Origin: Mariprofundus sp.
GTDB lineage: Bacteria > Pseudomonadota > Zetaproteobacteria > Mariprofundales > Mariprofundaceae
Direction of reading: 5' to 3'
Assembly: GCA_021772775.1 (NCBI GenBank)
Contig: JAJFLH010000020.1
Span: 1-64,000 of the forward strand
DNA: 64,000 nt
Shown here: positions 11,196 through 22,800 of the stretch, in pieces
How the letters are laid out: each line of letters starts with the position of its first letter
Numbering within the stretch: position 1 is the first letter of the stretch
Translations under genes and position numbers: made by a program
The notes under the pieces: model-generated
What the model was told of the DNA's origin: nothing
Databases searched by the model: none
The model's input: only the letters and a program-made list of their open reading frames with translations

Positions 11196-12710
11196 TCACT
11201 TTAAAACTATTTCATAGTGATCTGCTGCGAAGTTTTCATCACTCTCGAAAGATATCTCTTTGTTTAAAAAGGTCTCCAGCTGCAACACACCTTCATTTTC
11301 TTCTCCCAGCATCAGGTCAATGATATCTGGGTGGGCAATGACTGTAAGTTTTTCACACGGGTAGGCACGCGCTTCGGCCACAACCTCACGAAACAGCTGA
11401 TAGCAGATAGTTGGTAAGCTTTTCTCCAAACCGTTGCCGTGGCAACTCTTGCACTCGGTCAGCAGCATGCGACCGAGTGACTCGCGTGTACGTTTGCGGG
11501 TCATTTCAACCAGTCCCAATTCGGATAGCTGGACAATATGATTTTTGGCTTTGTCTCGTTTGAGGGCTTCGGCAAGCATTTCCATGAGCTTCTGCTTGTT
11601 CTCTTCTTCCTGCATATCAATGAAATCGATGACAATAATGCCGCCTAAATTGCGTAAACGAAGCTGATGAACGATTTCATGTACGGCTTCAAGGTTGGTT
11701 TTAAAGCCGGTCTCTTCCATGTTTTTGGAGCCGACGAAGGAGCCTGAGTTCACATCAATGGCAATTAATGCTTCGGTTTGATCAATGACGATATGGCCAC
11801 CGGATTTGAGGGGAACATGGCGTTGCAGGGCAAGCTCAATAGTTGATTCGACACCATAGACATCGAAGATGGGGCGATCACCTGGATAGTAATAGAGTTT
11901 CTTCGCCACCTCAGGCATGAAACGGCGAGCAAACTTTTTCATGCCATCATAGGCACTGCGAGAGTCGATATGGATCTTTTCAATATCGCTATCGACATAG
12001 TCGCGCATGACGCGCAGATAGAGGTTTAACTCTTTGTGGATCAATGAACCACGAGCAGAATTTTTGGAACGTTTTTCAACATCTGCCCATAAGCGTAGTA
12101 AATAATCGAGATCCTGACGTATGTCGGCCTCTTCTTTACCTTCAGCAACAGTGCGGATGATGATGCCACCTTGTTTCAGTTCCATCGATTTGCAGATGTT
12201 CAGCAGACGTTCGCGCTCCTCCAGGCCTTCGAGGCGTTTGGCAATGCCGATATGATCCAGATGCGGTAAATAGACCAGGTAGCGACCCGGTAAGCCGATC
12301 TGGCTGGTCATGCGTGGCCCTTTTGATGCAATGGGTTCACGCGAAACCTGTACCATCAGCTCTTGATTATCTTTGAGTAGATTGGCAATCGGTGGGGCAT
12401 TACGGCGAGCCGGTGGTGGGGTGTTTGCATTGTTATCATCTTCATCACTATGTTCTAAATCATCAGTGAAGTTGGTATCAGGCTGTTTTGCCGTGGCAAT
12501 ATCACCAGCATAAAGGAAACCTGCTTTTTCCAAACCGATATCAATAAAAGCAGCTTGAATACCGGGCAATACGCGCTGCACACGTCCTTTATAAATATTA
12601 CCTTTCAGGCCGCGTTCGCGCTCGATATAAATCTCTTCCGCCTGCCCATTTTCAATTCGGGCGATGCGTGTCTCAAATGGTGCTACATTAACCAGTAATT
12701 CCACGCTCAT
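11196..12710 (-). CDS. rng: Ribonuclease G
   Basis: 504 aa; S1-like N-terminus (GNIYKGRVQRVLPGIQAAFIDIG), IDQTEALIAIDVNSG, zinc-link CKSCHGNG. Confidence 0.94.
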   Translation of the reverse strand: MSVELLVNVAPFETRIARIENGQAEEIYIERERGLKGNIYKGRVQRVLPGIQAAFIDIGLEKAGFLYAGDIATAKQPDTNFTDDLEHSDEDDNNANTPPPARRNAPPIANLLKDNQELMVQVSREPIASKGPRMTSQIGLPGRYLVYLPHLDHIGIAKRLEGLEERERLLNICKSMELKQGGIIIRTVAEGKEEADIRQDLDYLLRLWADVEKRSKNSARGSLIHKELNLYLRVMRDYVDSDIEKIHIDSRSAYDGMKKFARRFMPEVAKKLYYYPGDRPIFDVYGVESTIELALQRHVPLKSGGHIVIDQTEALIAIDVNSGSFVGSKNMEETGFKTNLEAVHEIVHQLRLRNLGGIIVIDFIDMQEEENKQKLMEMLAEALKRDKAKNHIVQLSELGLVEMTRKRTRESLGRMLLTECKSCHGNGLEKSLPTICYQLFREVVAEARAYPCEKLTVIAHPDIIDLMLGEENEGVLQLETFLNKEISFESDENFAADHYEIVLK

Positions 12711-12738
12711 TTTAGTGATCCTTGGTTTGCATGATGAA

Positions 12739-13299
12739 TCATGTTTTATTTTTAATTTCTGCGATCATATTCAAGGTTGTGCGTACGGGCAAACCAATGA
12801 CGTTATCGAGTGGTCCATCAATGGATTCGATAAAGCTCGCAGCACCTGCCTGAATGGCATAAGCCCCTGCTTTATCGAGAATATCATTGTGTATGAGATA
12901 GGTGTCTATTTCAGCTTCATCAAGGGCGCGAAAGCGAACACCAGTGCGCACCTGCTGAAAGATCATATGGTGGTTGAATCGTACACAGACACCTGTGAAT
13001 ACCTCATGCTCTTGTCCGGATAGTTGTTGGAGCATGGTTTTGGCATGTGGCAAGTCTATAGGCTGCCCCAGTGCCTGGTCGTGAACGCAAACCAGTGTAT
13101 CTGCTGCAATGACTGCTATGTTCGGTGGCGCATCACAAGCTATGGCTTTGGCCTGACATAAACGTTCGACCATCTGTTGAACGGATTCACCAGGTAGGGC
13201 TGTTTCATCAATATGAGATGGGCGTACTTCAATAGCAAGGCCTGCACTTTGAAGTAGTAGCAGGCGGCGTGGGGAGCGCGAGGCAAGAATAATTTCCAT
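12739..13299 (-). CDS. maf: Maf-like nucleotide pyrophosphatase
   Basis: MEIILASRSPRRLLLL and VIAADTLV motifs. Confidence 0.93.
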   Translation of the reverse strand: MEIILASRSPRRLLLLQSAGLAIEVRPSHIDETALPGESVQQMVERLCQAKAIACDAPPNIAVIAADTLVCVHDQALGQPIDLPHAKTMLQQLSGQEHEVFTGVCVRFNHHMIFQQVRTGVRFRALDEAEIDTYLIHNDILDKAGAYAIQAGAASFIESIDGPLDNVIGLPVRTTLNMIAEIKNKT

Positions 13300-13451
13300 A
13301 TTCGAATGCTACTAACTGTAAGCTATACAAGCTATATATAGTGTCTCTTAATTCAATTTGACTGCCAGCGTTTGTGATGAGTTGTGCGTGATAATGTTTC
13401 TCTTCTACTTTGGCTTGACGGCACGGATTGCGCCTTTACGATGCACGGACT

Positions 13452-14447
13452 GTGAGCAATTCTATCCATTCCCCCCTTGAGCGTGCTGTCCAACTTTGTA
13501 AGGCTGATATGGCCCTTGTCGATGCCTGTATTCATCATAACTTGCAGTCTGATATTATGATGATTCCGGCTATCGGACATTACATAGTTAATAGTGGTGG
13601 TAAGCGTTTCAGACCCTTGTTGTGTCTGCTGACAGCGCGACTGTTTGCATATCATGGTGAACGTCATATTCCGCTCTCTGTAGTGGTGGAGTTTATTCAT
13701 ACAGCATCGTTGCTGCATGATGATGTTGTCGATTCATCTGATCAGCGGCGGGGTTCTCCTTCTGCCAACGGTGTATGGGGTAATCAGGCATCCGTTTTGG
13801 TTGGCGATTATCTTTTTTCTAGGGCATTCCAGATGATGGTCGCCGATGGTGATATGGCCATGTTGAAGTTGATGAGTGATGTCACAAATGCATTGGCCGA
13901 AGGTGAAGTGCTGCAACTTTCACGTACCTTTCACCTGGAAATGACTGAGGCCGAATGCCTTGAGGTCATTGAGCGTAAGACAGCTGTGTTGTTTAAAGCT
14001 GCCAGTGAAGTTGGGGCGCATGCTGCTGAGCAATCTCCTGAAGTGGTGGCCCAAATGGCTGAATATGGCATGTGTTTGGGTGTAGCATTTCAATTGATGG
14101 ATGATGCGCTGGATTATCTGGCTGAAGCAGAAGAGGCGGGTAAACCCGTTGGACATGATCTGGAAGAGGGTAAGATCACCTTGCCATTGATTCATGCCAT
14201 GCAAGGCGATGCGGAATTGGCTGCCAGAGTTGAGGAGATATCCGAGCGCGGTTGTTATGAAGATGGTGACCGTGAGTGGGTGAGAGGGCGTGTGAGTGCT
14301 CAGGATGGGGCTGGATTCGCGATGAACAGAGCCAAAGATTATGCTGAACGCGCCAAGCATTTGTTGCCAGATAGTGCTGGTATCGATATAGATGTTAGGA
14401 ATTTATTGGCAGAATTGGCTGAGTTCTCAGCCCATAGGCCTTATTGA
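13452..14447 (+). CDS. ispB: Polyprenyl (octaprenyl-like) diphosphate synthase
   Basis: GGKRFRPLL, LLHDDVVDSSDQRRG and QLMDDALDY motifs; ORF opens at 13428, GTG at 13452 chosen as likely start. Confidence 0.9.
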   Translation: MSNSIHSPLERAVQLCKADMALVDACIHHNLQSDIMMIPAIGHYIVNSGGKRFRPLLCLLTARLFAYHGERHIPLSVVVEFIHTASLLHDDVVDSSDQRRGSPSANGVWGNQASVLVGDYLFSRAFQMMVADGDMAMLKLMSDVTNALAEGEVLQLSRTFHLEMTEAECLEVIERKTAVLFKAASEVGAHAAEQSPEVVAQMAEYGMCLGVAFQLMDDALDYLAEAEEAGKPVGHDLEEGKITLPLIHAMQGDAELAARVEEISERGCYEDGDREWVRGRVSAQDGAGFAMNRAKDYAERAKHLLPDSAGIDIDVRNLLAELAEFSAHRPY

Positions 14448-14600
14448 TCACTCTTTCTAAGTTGTAATATGGTCTCGATTGGCGGCTGGAGTCTCTGTAG
14501 TGCAGTCGTTAGTCAGTCAAACTATCACTCTGGCCTGATTCATGCTTTCCTATGATAAGCTAAAATATACTTTATATGATTGCTATCTGCTGGAGTGACT

Positions 14601-14921
14601 GTGTGGAATCCATTTAAAGCAAAAATATCGGGGCCTGATCTAACCTTTTTACCGTCTGGTAAGCGAGTTACTGTGTTATCTGGAACAACGGTTCTTGAAG
14701 CGGCTCTAGCTCATGATATTGACTTGAATCACTCTTGTGATGGCAACCTTGCCTGTAGTAGTTGTCATATTTATGTCGAATTCGGTGATGAATTTAGTAA
14801 TCCTCTTAGTTCTGAAGAGGATGATATGCTGGAGTCAGCAGATCATGTGCAAACAAATTCACGTTTAGCTTGTCAGCTTAAGGTTTATGCGAATATGACG
14901 GTAAAACTACCAGAAAGTTGA
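14601..14921 (+). CDS. [2Fe-2S] adrenodoxin-type ferredoxin
   Basis: CDGNLACSSCHIYV cluster motif and distal Cys; GTG at 14601 preceded by ggag; ORF track uses upstream TTG. Confidence 0.88.
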   Translation: MWNPFKAKISGPDLTFLPSGKRVTVLSGTTVLEAALAHDIDLNHSCDGNLACSSCHIYVEFGDEFSNPLSSEEDDMLESADHVQTNSRLACQLKVYANMTVKLPES

Positions 14922-15210
14922 CTCTCCTATATCTCTGGTTGGTGTAATCGAACAAATCTAATAGCGCATTTTAATCTACTGCAATGATGCAGTTTCATCC
15001 TACTATTTAAAGTCTGTTCAATATTTCAGAGATAGATAGCTCTTTCCGTCGCCAATTTCTCTGTTTGGTACCTAGGCCTTGGGATATCTTCTTATATTAC
15101 ACTTAAATCAATAAAAGTACTAAATTCGCAAATACCGCAAATATCTTTACAAACGAATAAAGCGTGTTAATATTCGACCTGCACTAGGGGTATGTATTGC
15201 AGGAGAAGCT

Positions 15211-15744
15211 ATGGATGCAGTAGCAAAGGTTGATGAGTTGAGTGAGAACCAATATCTGTCGTTTATACTGGCAGGAGAAGAGTACGGTATAGATATACTT
15301 GTTGTTCAAGAATTGCGTGGTTGGGAAGATACAACACAGATCCCTAATACCCCGGCTTATGTTAAAGGTGTGATTAATCTGCGTGGTGTTGTGGTTCCTA
15401 TCATTGATTTGCGCAGTCGATTCAATTTGGAAGAGGTTGAGCATGGCCCGGCCACAGTTGTAGTGATTGTGAAAGTAACGGTTGCTTCCAAAGAGCGGAT
15501 TCTGGGTGTTGTCGTCGATGGTGTCGCCGAAGTTTACCACATTAATGAGTCAGATATGCAGCCTGCACCCGAGATGGAGGGGGCTATCTCCATCGATTTC
15601 GTCAAGGGCTTGGCCACGATGAATGATAAAATGATTATCCTTTTAGATATTAATCGCCTGATTAATGAAGGCGTATTATCGAGTAGCTCAAATGTTGCGA
15701 ACAAACATGGTGAAGAATCAAAGGAAATGGAGAAAGTATCATGA
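15211..15744 (+). CDS. cheW: CheW-like chemotaxis coupling protein
   Basis: [35 protein letters not shown]. Confidence 0.93.
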   Translation: MDAVAKVDELSENQYLSFILAGEEYGIDILVVQELRGWEDTTQIPNTPAYVKGVINLRGVVVPIIDLRSRFNLEEVEHGPATVVVIVKVTVASKERILGVVVDGVAEVYHINESDMQPAPEMEGAISIDFVKGLATMNDKMIILLDINRLINEGVLSSSSNVANKHGEESKEMEKVS

Positions 15745-18104
15745 GAAATAATCAACCAGTCACCAATAAAGAAGTGATGATGAAGGATGGCTCCATCCTA
15801 GTTTCGATTACAGATATGCAAGGGAAAATCACTGAGTGTAATCAGGAGTTTATTGATATCAGTGGTTACTCAAAAGATGAGTTGATTGGGCAACCGCATA
15901 ATTTGGTTCGCCATCCGGATATGCCGGCAGTTGCCTTTGAAGATTTATGGGACTGTTTGAAAGCCAATCGTCCGTGGATTGGTTATGTGAAAAACCGTTG
16001 CAAAAATGGTGATTATTATTGGGTTACGGCCAATGCGACTCCGATTACCGAAAATGGCAAGGTGACCAGCTTTATGTCTGTGCGGTATAAGCCCAGCAGA
16101 GATGAAGTCGCTTCTGCTGAAGGTTTGTATAGGCAACTAAACAATGGAACTGCAAGCCTTGCACCAACAGGTTTGGGGCGTATCGCAGCTTTTGCCAAAG
16201 GCTTTTCGATTAAATCGCGTTTTTATGCCTTGATGACTCTGGTTCTGGCGCTGTGTTTAGGCGCGGGCTATTGCATTGAAACATCATTGCTTGAATCTGG
16301 AGCCACGTTGGTTGATGGCAGTCTTGTATACGGCAGCTTGATGAGTGTGTTTGCTGTGTTATTTGTAGGGGCTTATTTGCTGGTGATTAAATCAGCCTTG
16401 GGTTCTGTTGAAACGTTAAAGTCGCGTTTAATGGAATTGGCTGAAGGTGATTTTAAAGGTGATATTGATATTCGTCGAAATGATGAAATTGGCGATGTGA
16501 TGCGCTTTTTGAAAACGCTTCAAATTCGGCAGGGCTATCAAATCAATGATGCACGCGATCAGGCGATCAGTATGGCTCGTATTAAGACGGCATTGGATCA
16601 GGTCAGTGGTAATATTATGATTGCAGATCCTGGGTATAATATCTTTTATATCAATGATGCAGCCAATGCTATGATGGCAGATTGCGAAAAAGATTTTAAA
16701 ACAGTACTGCCTAACTTCAGTGCCAAGGATCTGATGGGTGAGTGTATTGATGTGTTTCATCAAGACCCGTCACATCAGCGTCGTTTGCTTGGGGCCTTAA
16801 GTGGTACTTATCGTTCAGAAGATACTGATATTGGTGGACGAACCATGGTGGTGATTGCAAACCCTGTATTATCTGAATGCGGTGAACGTATTGCGACAGT
16901 AGTGGAATGGATTGACCGTACGGCTGAAGCAAGAGTTGAAAGTGAAGTGGCTGAAATTATTGGGGCGGCACAAAGAGGTGATTTAAGTCGGCGTTTGAAC
17001 ACCAGTGACAAGAAGGGCTTCTTTGAATCATTAAGTAACGATATCAATACGCTAGTAGAGGTCAGTGAGCAAGTTGTTGATGATACTGTGCAGGTGCTTG
17101 GGGCTATGGCAGATGGCGATTTGACCCAAACAATTGATCGTGATTATGAAGGTTCGTTTGGTGAGCTGAAAAGCAATGTGAATGAAACAGTGAATAAGTT
17201 AACCGATTTGATTGGTGGTGTAAGTCAGGCCGCTGAAGAAGTCTCTACCGGTGCAGGCGAGATTCTGGATGGTAATAATACAGTATCGGAACGCACCCAG
17301 GAGCAGGCTGCAGCATTGGAAGAAACTGCCGCTAGCATTGAAGAAATTACCGGTACTGTTCAGCAAACTGCTGATAACTCACGTCAGGCGAATCAATTGG
17401 CAACGGATGCCAGGGTTCAGGCTGAAGATGGTGGTGAAGTCGCTGTGAAGGCTGTCAAAGCGATGGCAGAGATTAACGCCAGTAGTCGCAAAATTGCTGA
17501 CATTATTGGTGTCATTGATGAGATCGCTTTTCAGACCAATCTGTTGGCTCTTAATGCTGCGGTGGAAGCAGCCCGAGCAGGAGAGCAGGGACGTGGTTTT
17601 GCTGTAGTGGCCGGTGAGGTGCGTACTCTGGCTCAAAGGAGTGCAGAAGCTGCGAAAGAGATTAAGCAGCTAATCAGTCAAAGTGTAAAGAGTGTTGAAG
17701 AGGGCAGTGAGCTGGTGGACCAGTCCGGCGCAGCATTGACTGAAATTGTAGGCGCATTCGGTAAAGTTGGAGATATTATCGCTGAGATTGCGGCTGCGAG
17801 TATTGAGCAAAGCAGTGGTGTTGAGCAGGTCAATAAAGCCATTACCCAGATGGATAATAATGTCCAGCAAAACGCAGCGATGGTTGAAGAGACTGCAGCT
17901 GCGAGTGCCAGCTTAAACGATCAGGCGCAGCGCATGAGTGGAATGGTTGCAGCCTTTAAACTTGATGACAGTGCAGCAAGACCCGCTGCATCGCAGAAGG
18001 CTAATAAGGCCCGTAGATCAAGCGTAAATAGGCAGCCTGCAAGTAAATCTGTGCGTGCACCTTCGAAGCAACAAGGTAGTGATGATACATGGTCTGAATT
18101 CTAA
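15741..18104 (+). CDS. PAS-containing methyl-accepting chemotaxis protein (Aer-like)
   Basis: N-terminal PAS ([31 protein letters not shown]), two TMs, HAMP, MCP hairpin tip [37 protein letters not shown] overlap with cheW. Confidence 0.95.
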   Translation: MRNNQPVTNKEVMMKDGSILVSITDMQGKITECNQEFIDISGYSKDELIGQPHNLVRHPDMPAVAFEDLWDCLKANRPWIGYVKNRCKNGDYYWVTANATPITENGKVTSFMSVRYKPSRDEVASAEGLYRQLNNGTASLAPTGLGRIAAFAKGFSIKSRFYALMTLVLALCLGAGYCIETSLLESGATLVDGSLVYGSLMSVFAVLFVGAYLLVIKSALGSVETLKSRLMELAEGDFKGDIDIRRNDEIGDVMRFLKTLQIRQGYQINDARDQAISMARIKTALDQVSGNIMIADPGYNIFYINDAANAMMADCEKDFKTVLPNFSAKDLMGECIDVFHQDPSHQRRLLGALSGTYRSEDTDIGGRTMVVIANPVLSECGERIATVVEWIDRTAEARVESEVAEIIGAAQRGDLSRRLNTSDKKGFFESLSNDINTLVEVSEQVVDDTVQVLGAMADGDLTQTIDRDYEGSFGELKSNVNETVNKLTDLIGGVSQAAEEVSTGAGEILDGNNTVSERTQEQAAALEETAASIEEITGTVQQTADNSRQANQLATDARVQAEDGGEVAVKAVKAMAEINASSRKIADIIGVIDEIAFQTNLLALNAAVEAARAGEQGRGFAVVAGEVRTLAQRSAEAAKEIKQLISQSVKSVEEGSELVDQSGAALTEIVGAFGKVGDIIAEIAAASIEQSSGVEQVNKAITQMDNNVQQNAAMVEETAAASASLNDQAQRMSGMVAAFKLDDSAARPAASQKANKARRSSVNRQPASKSVRAPSKQQGSDDTWSEF

Positions 18105-18199
18105 ATAGTTGATGTTTCCTTTTTATTTAGAATTCGCAAGAGTCGCGATGTTTTATAAGCTGGATTAATGTACAGGGTTGAATTTTTAGGAGAGTAGCG

Positions 18200-18775
18200 G
18201 TGGCAAAAAAACCAATGACGAAGTCGTATCTGACTCCGAATCAGGTCGCAGAACTATTGATGGTGACACCTACCGCAGTTCGGCAATGGGCAGAAAAAGG
18301 TGAGTTGAGCGCGCTGACTACGCCAGGTGGACATCGGCGTTTTCTACCCAGTGAAGTGGATCGTTTTGCACATCAACGTGGTTTAACCTTGAACTCTGGT
18401 AGTGCGGGCCCAATGCGAGTGTTGATTGTTGATGATGACAAGCAGTTTTCTCGGTACCTCAAAGCTTTTTTTGAAGGCCTTCAAGATGAAGTGATTACAG
18501 AAGTTGCTAATGATGGTTTTTCTGCTGGCCTAAAAGTGATTGAATTTAAACCTCATGTCGTATTGCTTGATCTGATGATGCCAGGCATGGATGGTTATCA
18601 GGTGTGTGAAGCGATTAAGTCGGAACCCGCTAGTAAAGCGATTCGGGTTGTTGCAATGACTGGATTTCCATCACCAGAAAATATTGAAAAAATATTGGCT
18701 GCAGGAGCAGAAGTGTGCTTAGCCAAGCCGATGGATGATGATCTTTTGCTTGGGCAGCTAGGTTTAAAGCAATAA
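18200..18775 (+). CDS. MerR/excisionase-type HTH fused to response-regulator receiver
   Basis: YLTPNQVAELLMVTPTAVRQWAEKGELSALTTPGGHRRF then REC with LIVDDDKQF, VVLLDLMMPGMDG, CLAKP. Confidence 0.9.
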   Translation: MAKKPMTKSYLTPNQVAELLMVTPTAVRQWAEKGELSALTTPGGHRRFLPSEVDRFAHQRGLTLNSGSAGPMRVLIVDDDKQFSRYLKAFFEGLQDEVITEVANDGFSAGLKVIEFKPHVVLLDLMMPGMDGYQVCEAIKSEPASKAIRVVAMTGFPSPENIEKILAAGAEVCLAKPMDDDLLLGQLGLKQ

Positions 18776-18862
18776 AAACAGATTGATGTTGTAAGAAGTT
18801 TGTTTACGTTTGACCTGTTGGGTAGAATAATGTGATGTTATGAACTACCGGACAGTAGAAAT

Positions 18863-19834
18863 TTGATCAGGCTGAAAAGGAATCTATGCGCAACTCTAGC
18901 GTGCGCTTTATTGTTTTTCGTGAATGCATGTACACCTGCTGTCGATAAACCGATGAATCTTGCGAGTATTGATTGGCTTGGATATGCGCCACTATATTTG
19001 GCAGAAAAGCTTGCTTATATGAAGCCTGAAAAAATACATTTAATAGAATTGACTTCAGCCAGTGAAGTGATGCGCAATTTTCGCAATGGCACGGTAGATG
19101 CTGCCACTCTTACATTGGATGAAGCGCTGGTATTAAAGTCCGAAGGTTTTGACCTTCAAATTGTTTTGGTCATGGATATCTCCCATGGCAGTGATGTCAT
19201 TATCGCGCAAAAAACGATTAAAACCATGTCAGAATTGGTTGGTAAACGTGTCGGTTTGGAGAAAACTGCATTGGGTGCTTATATGCTTAATCGAGCATTA
19301 GACCTGTCTGGCCTTTCTGCTGACGACATTAAAACAACATCTCTTGAGTTTTCAGAGCATGAACATGCTTTTCTTACAGGGGAGATTGATGCGGTGGTTA
19401 CCTTCGGTAGCGCCTATAGTCGTTTAAATAATGCCGGTGGTAATGTTGTTTTTAGCAGTAAAGAAATTCCAGGTGAAATTGTCGATGTGCTGGTTATCCG
19501 AGACTCCTATCTGAAGGAGCATAGGGATAATGTAACCCATGCGCTAAAAGTCTGGTTCCAGTCATTGGCGTATTTGCAGCAAAACTATGCAGCGGCAGTG
19601 CAGACACTTGCCAGTAGTGTGAGCCTTAAGCCCGATGAGTATAGAAAATCATTGGAAGGTTTGAGGTTTCCAGATTATCATGAAAATATGATATTATTAA
19701 GTGCCAGCGATGAAGCTAGCATGCAGATGGGCCTATCAACATTGAAAGAGACTATGCTGCATGCGGGTTTATTGGATAAGGATGTTGATACGCGGCATTT
19801 TTATAGTGATCAGTTCTTGTTGTTGGTTAAATAA
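18863..19834 (+). CDS. Periplasmic substrate-binding lipoprotein (NMT1/SsuA/ThiY-like)
   Basis: Lipobox-like FFVNAC, ASIDWLGYAPLYLAEKLAYM, NMT1-like fold motifs; TTG start. Confidence 0.85.
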   Translation: MIRLKRNLCATLACALLFFVNACTPAVDKPMNLASIDWLGYAPLYLAEKLAYMKPEKIHLIELTSASEVMRNFRNGTVDAATLTLDEALVLKSEGFDLQIVLVMDISHGSDVIIAQKTIKTMSELVGKRVGLEKTALGAYMLNRALDLSGLSADDIKTTSLEFSEHEHAFLTGEIDAVVTFGSAYSRLNNAGGNVVFSSKEIPGEIVDVLVIRDSYLKEHRDNVTHALKVWFQSLAYLQQNYAAAVQTLASSVSLKPDEYRKSLEGLRFPDYHENMILLSASDEASMQMGLSTLKETMLHAGLLDKDVDTRHFYSDQFLLLVK

Positions 19835-22800
19835 TGATTCCTTTTTTACCACTTCGTCTATTTATCCCACTACTATTGGTTGCTTTTGTAACGATGGTCA
19901 GCTTGGTCAGTTTTATCTATATGTCATCACAGGCGGAGCGAAAGGTTGAAGAGAAAGCAAGTTACGACACCCTTCAAACGATGAATATGTTGCAGTCGAG
20001 CATCAATATTATGCTACGCAGAGATGACTTCGAAGCAGCAAAAATACAATTGACATCATTGATAACAAACCCGCAAATTAGTTTAGCAATTATAGTGGAT
20101 GAGCATGGCGAGATTATTCTTTCAACACATCAACGAGCCGTGGTGGAGGCACTTGATGAGCGTGTTGCATCTTTCCTTCATAAGAACAACTTTTCAGACC
20201 TCACTGGTCACTATCGTAATGAGATATTTTTATCCGACAACAGGCAGTCGGTGCGAGCGGTTTCACCTATTTCATTGCCGGGGGGCAATAATGGGCTACG
20301 AATAACCCAAAATGGTTTTTTGATATTAGAAAAAAGCATCCAGTGGGAGAAAGGTGAAGCGCAGCGAAATGTTGAATTTACTGTGCTGATGTTTTTTGGT
20401 TTCATGTTTGTGGTCAGTGTAATTACCTGGTGGATATTAAACAATTTGATTACGCGCCGTGCAATGGATCTTTCAGCAATGTCGGATCAAGTTGGCCAGG
20501 GCAATCTCTCGATACGTAGTGCATTAACAGGCAACGATGAATTTTCACATATTGGTGACGCTTTCAATAATATGGTGGTCGCCTTTGCTCAGCAGAGAGA
20601 TGAGTTAAGCTCCAGCGAACAGCGTTTAAAACAGAGTCAGGCTTTTTCACAGATGGGAAGTTGGCAGTGGATGATAGCGACCGATCAGTTGTACTGGTCG
20701 GAAACGGTGGCTCCGATGTTTGATCTGCCTGTTGATGTGGAGGTTAACTATGATCTGTTTGTCAATTGTATACATCCAGATGACAGAGATCTTGTAAATC
20801 AGTCCATTCAAACCTGTTTGGATGAGAATACAGCTTTAGATGTTCAGCATCGTATCATGCATGAAGATGGTTCTATTCGATGGGTGCATGAGTCAGGAGA
20901 TGTGATCCGTGATGCGTCTGGAGCACCGTTGCAGATGTGCGGGATGGTTAGAGATGTTACCGAGCAGCGTGATGCCGAGGAGCATCTGTTAGCTCTGGTT
21001 AAAGAGTTGAAGTTTCAACAGTTCGCTATCGATCAACATGCGATAGTCACCACAACGGATTGGGCTGGTGAAATTATCTATACCAATGATAAGTTCAATG
21101 AAGTAAGTGGTTACTCTGGTCAGGAGGTGATTGGAGAGACGCACCGTATCATCAACTCAGGGTATCATCCCGAAGCCTTTTTTACTGAGCTTTGGACAAC
21201 AATCTGTGCCGGGAAAGTATGGCAAGGCGAAATCTGTGATCGTAATAAAAGTGGTGAGTTGTATTGGATAGACACCACCATTGTGCCTCATTTGGACAAG
21301 TACGGTAAACCGGATCGTTTTACCTCTATTAGTTATGAGGTGACAGAAAGGGTTCTAGCTCAGCAAGTTGTTGAAGATGAACAGGCCCTGCTTGAAACAA
21401 TGAATAGCATACAATCTAAATTTCTTTTGTTTACTTACCCTTTGCTGGGCTTTAAAAATAGCCTGAGCAGTGTATTAGCGCTCACTGGTAGCCAGTATGC
21501 ATTCATTGCTGAGGTACTTTATACCGCTGATGGTGATCCATACTTTAAAACTCTCTCCGATCTTAGCTGGAATCCTGAAACCCATGCTTTATATGACAAG
21601 CGCCTGTTACCAAAACAGGAGTTTTATAAACATGACTCGATCTTTGGAGCTGCAATCCGCAGTTCAACGGGACTGTTTTCCAATGCCCCATGTTCTGAGT
21701 GGGGAGCTGAAAGCAGTGAGCTGCAGTCATCGCATATTTTTAATGTGATGGCAGTGCCGCTGCTGAATAGTGAAAAGGTTATTGGAGTGCTGGGACTGGC
21801 AAACCGACCACAGGGTTATGATGAGAGTCTGATGAAGCGATTTAATCATCTGGCCACAACATTTGCCCGAGTTATTGATGCATATCAAATCGATAAACAA
21901 AGGCGACTGGTCGAAGTGGATTTGGCTCGATTTAAATCAACGGTAGATGTTGCAACTGATGCAATTTATATGTTTCATCCTGAGTCGTTAAAGTTCTTCT
22001 ATCTGAACGAGAGCGCAATTGACCAGGCCGGTTATAGTCGGCAAGAGATGTTCACTATGACGCCTTTAGATATTAATCCTGATTTTAATGAAGTTAGTTT
22101 TAATAACATGATTCAGTCACTGATCAAAGAGCCGAATAAGTCGGTCACGTTTGAGACGATACAGCGGCATAAAGAGGGGGGGCTCATATCTGTTGAAGTA
22201 TTTTTACAATACATTGCACCAAGCAACGAACCGGCTCGTTTTGTAACCTTTGTTCGAGATATCACTGAGCGTCTTCAGATACAAAAACAGTTGCAGCAGT
22301 CCCAGAAGATGGAAGCGATAGGGCAACTTACGGCTGGTATTGCCCATGATTTTAATAATATGCTGGCATCCATACTCGGCTTTACACGTTTGGCTCAGAG
22401 ACGAATAATGAATGAGGATCAGCCAAAGCTTAGTGAATATCTTGGAGAAGTGACACTGGCCGGCAATCGGGCGCGAGATTTAGTGCGGCAACTGTTGGAT
22501 TTCAGTCGTGCTCATGCTGGTCTGGCCGAGCCTGTCAATGTTGTGCCATTGATTAAGGAAATCACCAAACTCTTCCAATCAACCTTACCGGCCAATATCC
22601 AGCTGCATTATAAAGTCGAAGAAAATATGCCTAATATTTTGATGGATCAAGTACAATTACATCAAATATTACTGAATATGATTGTCAATGCACGGGATGC
22701 AATAACAGAGCACGGACAGATTAATATTCAGACTCAAACAGTCAGTTATGCGGCTAAGGAGAATATGCAGCATAAGGTTTGTGATGCTTGTAACCATGCT

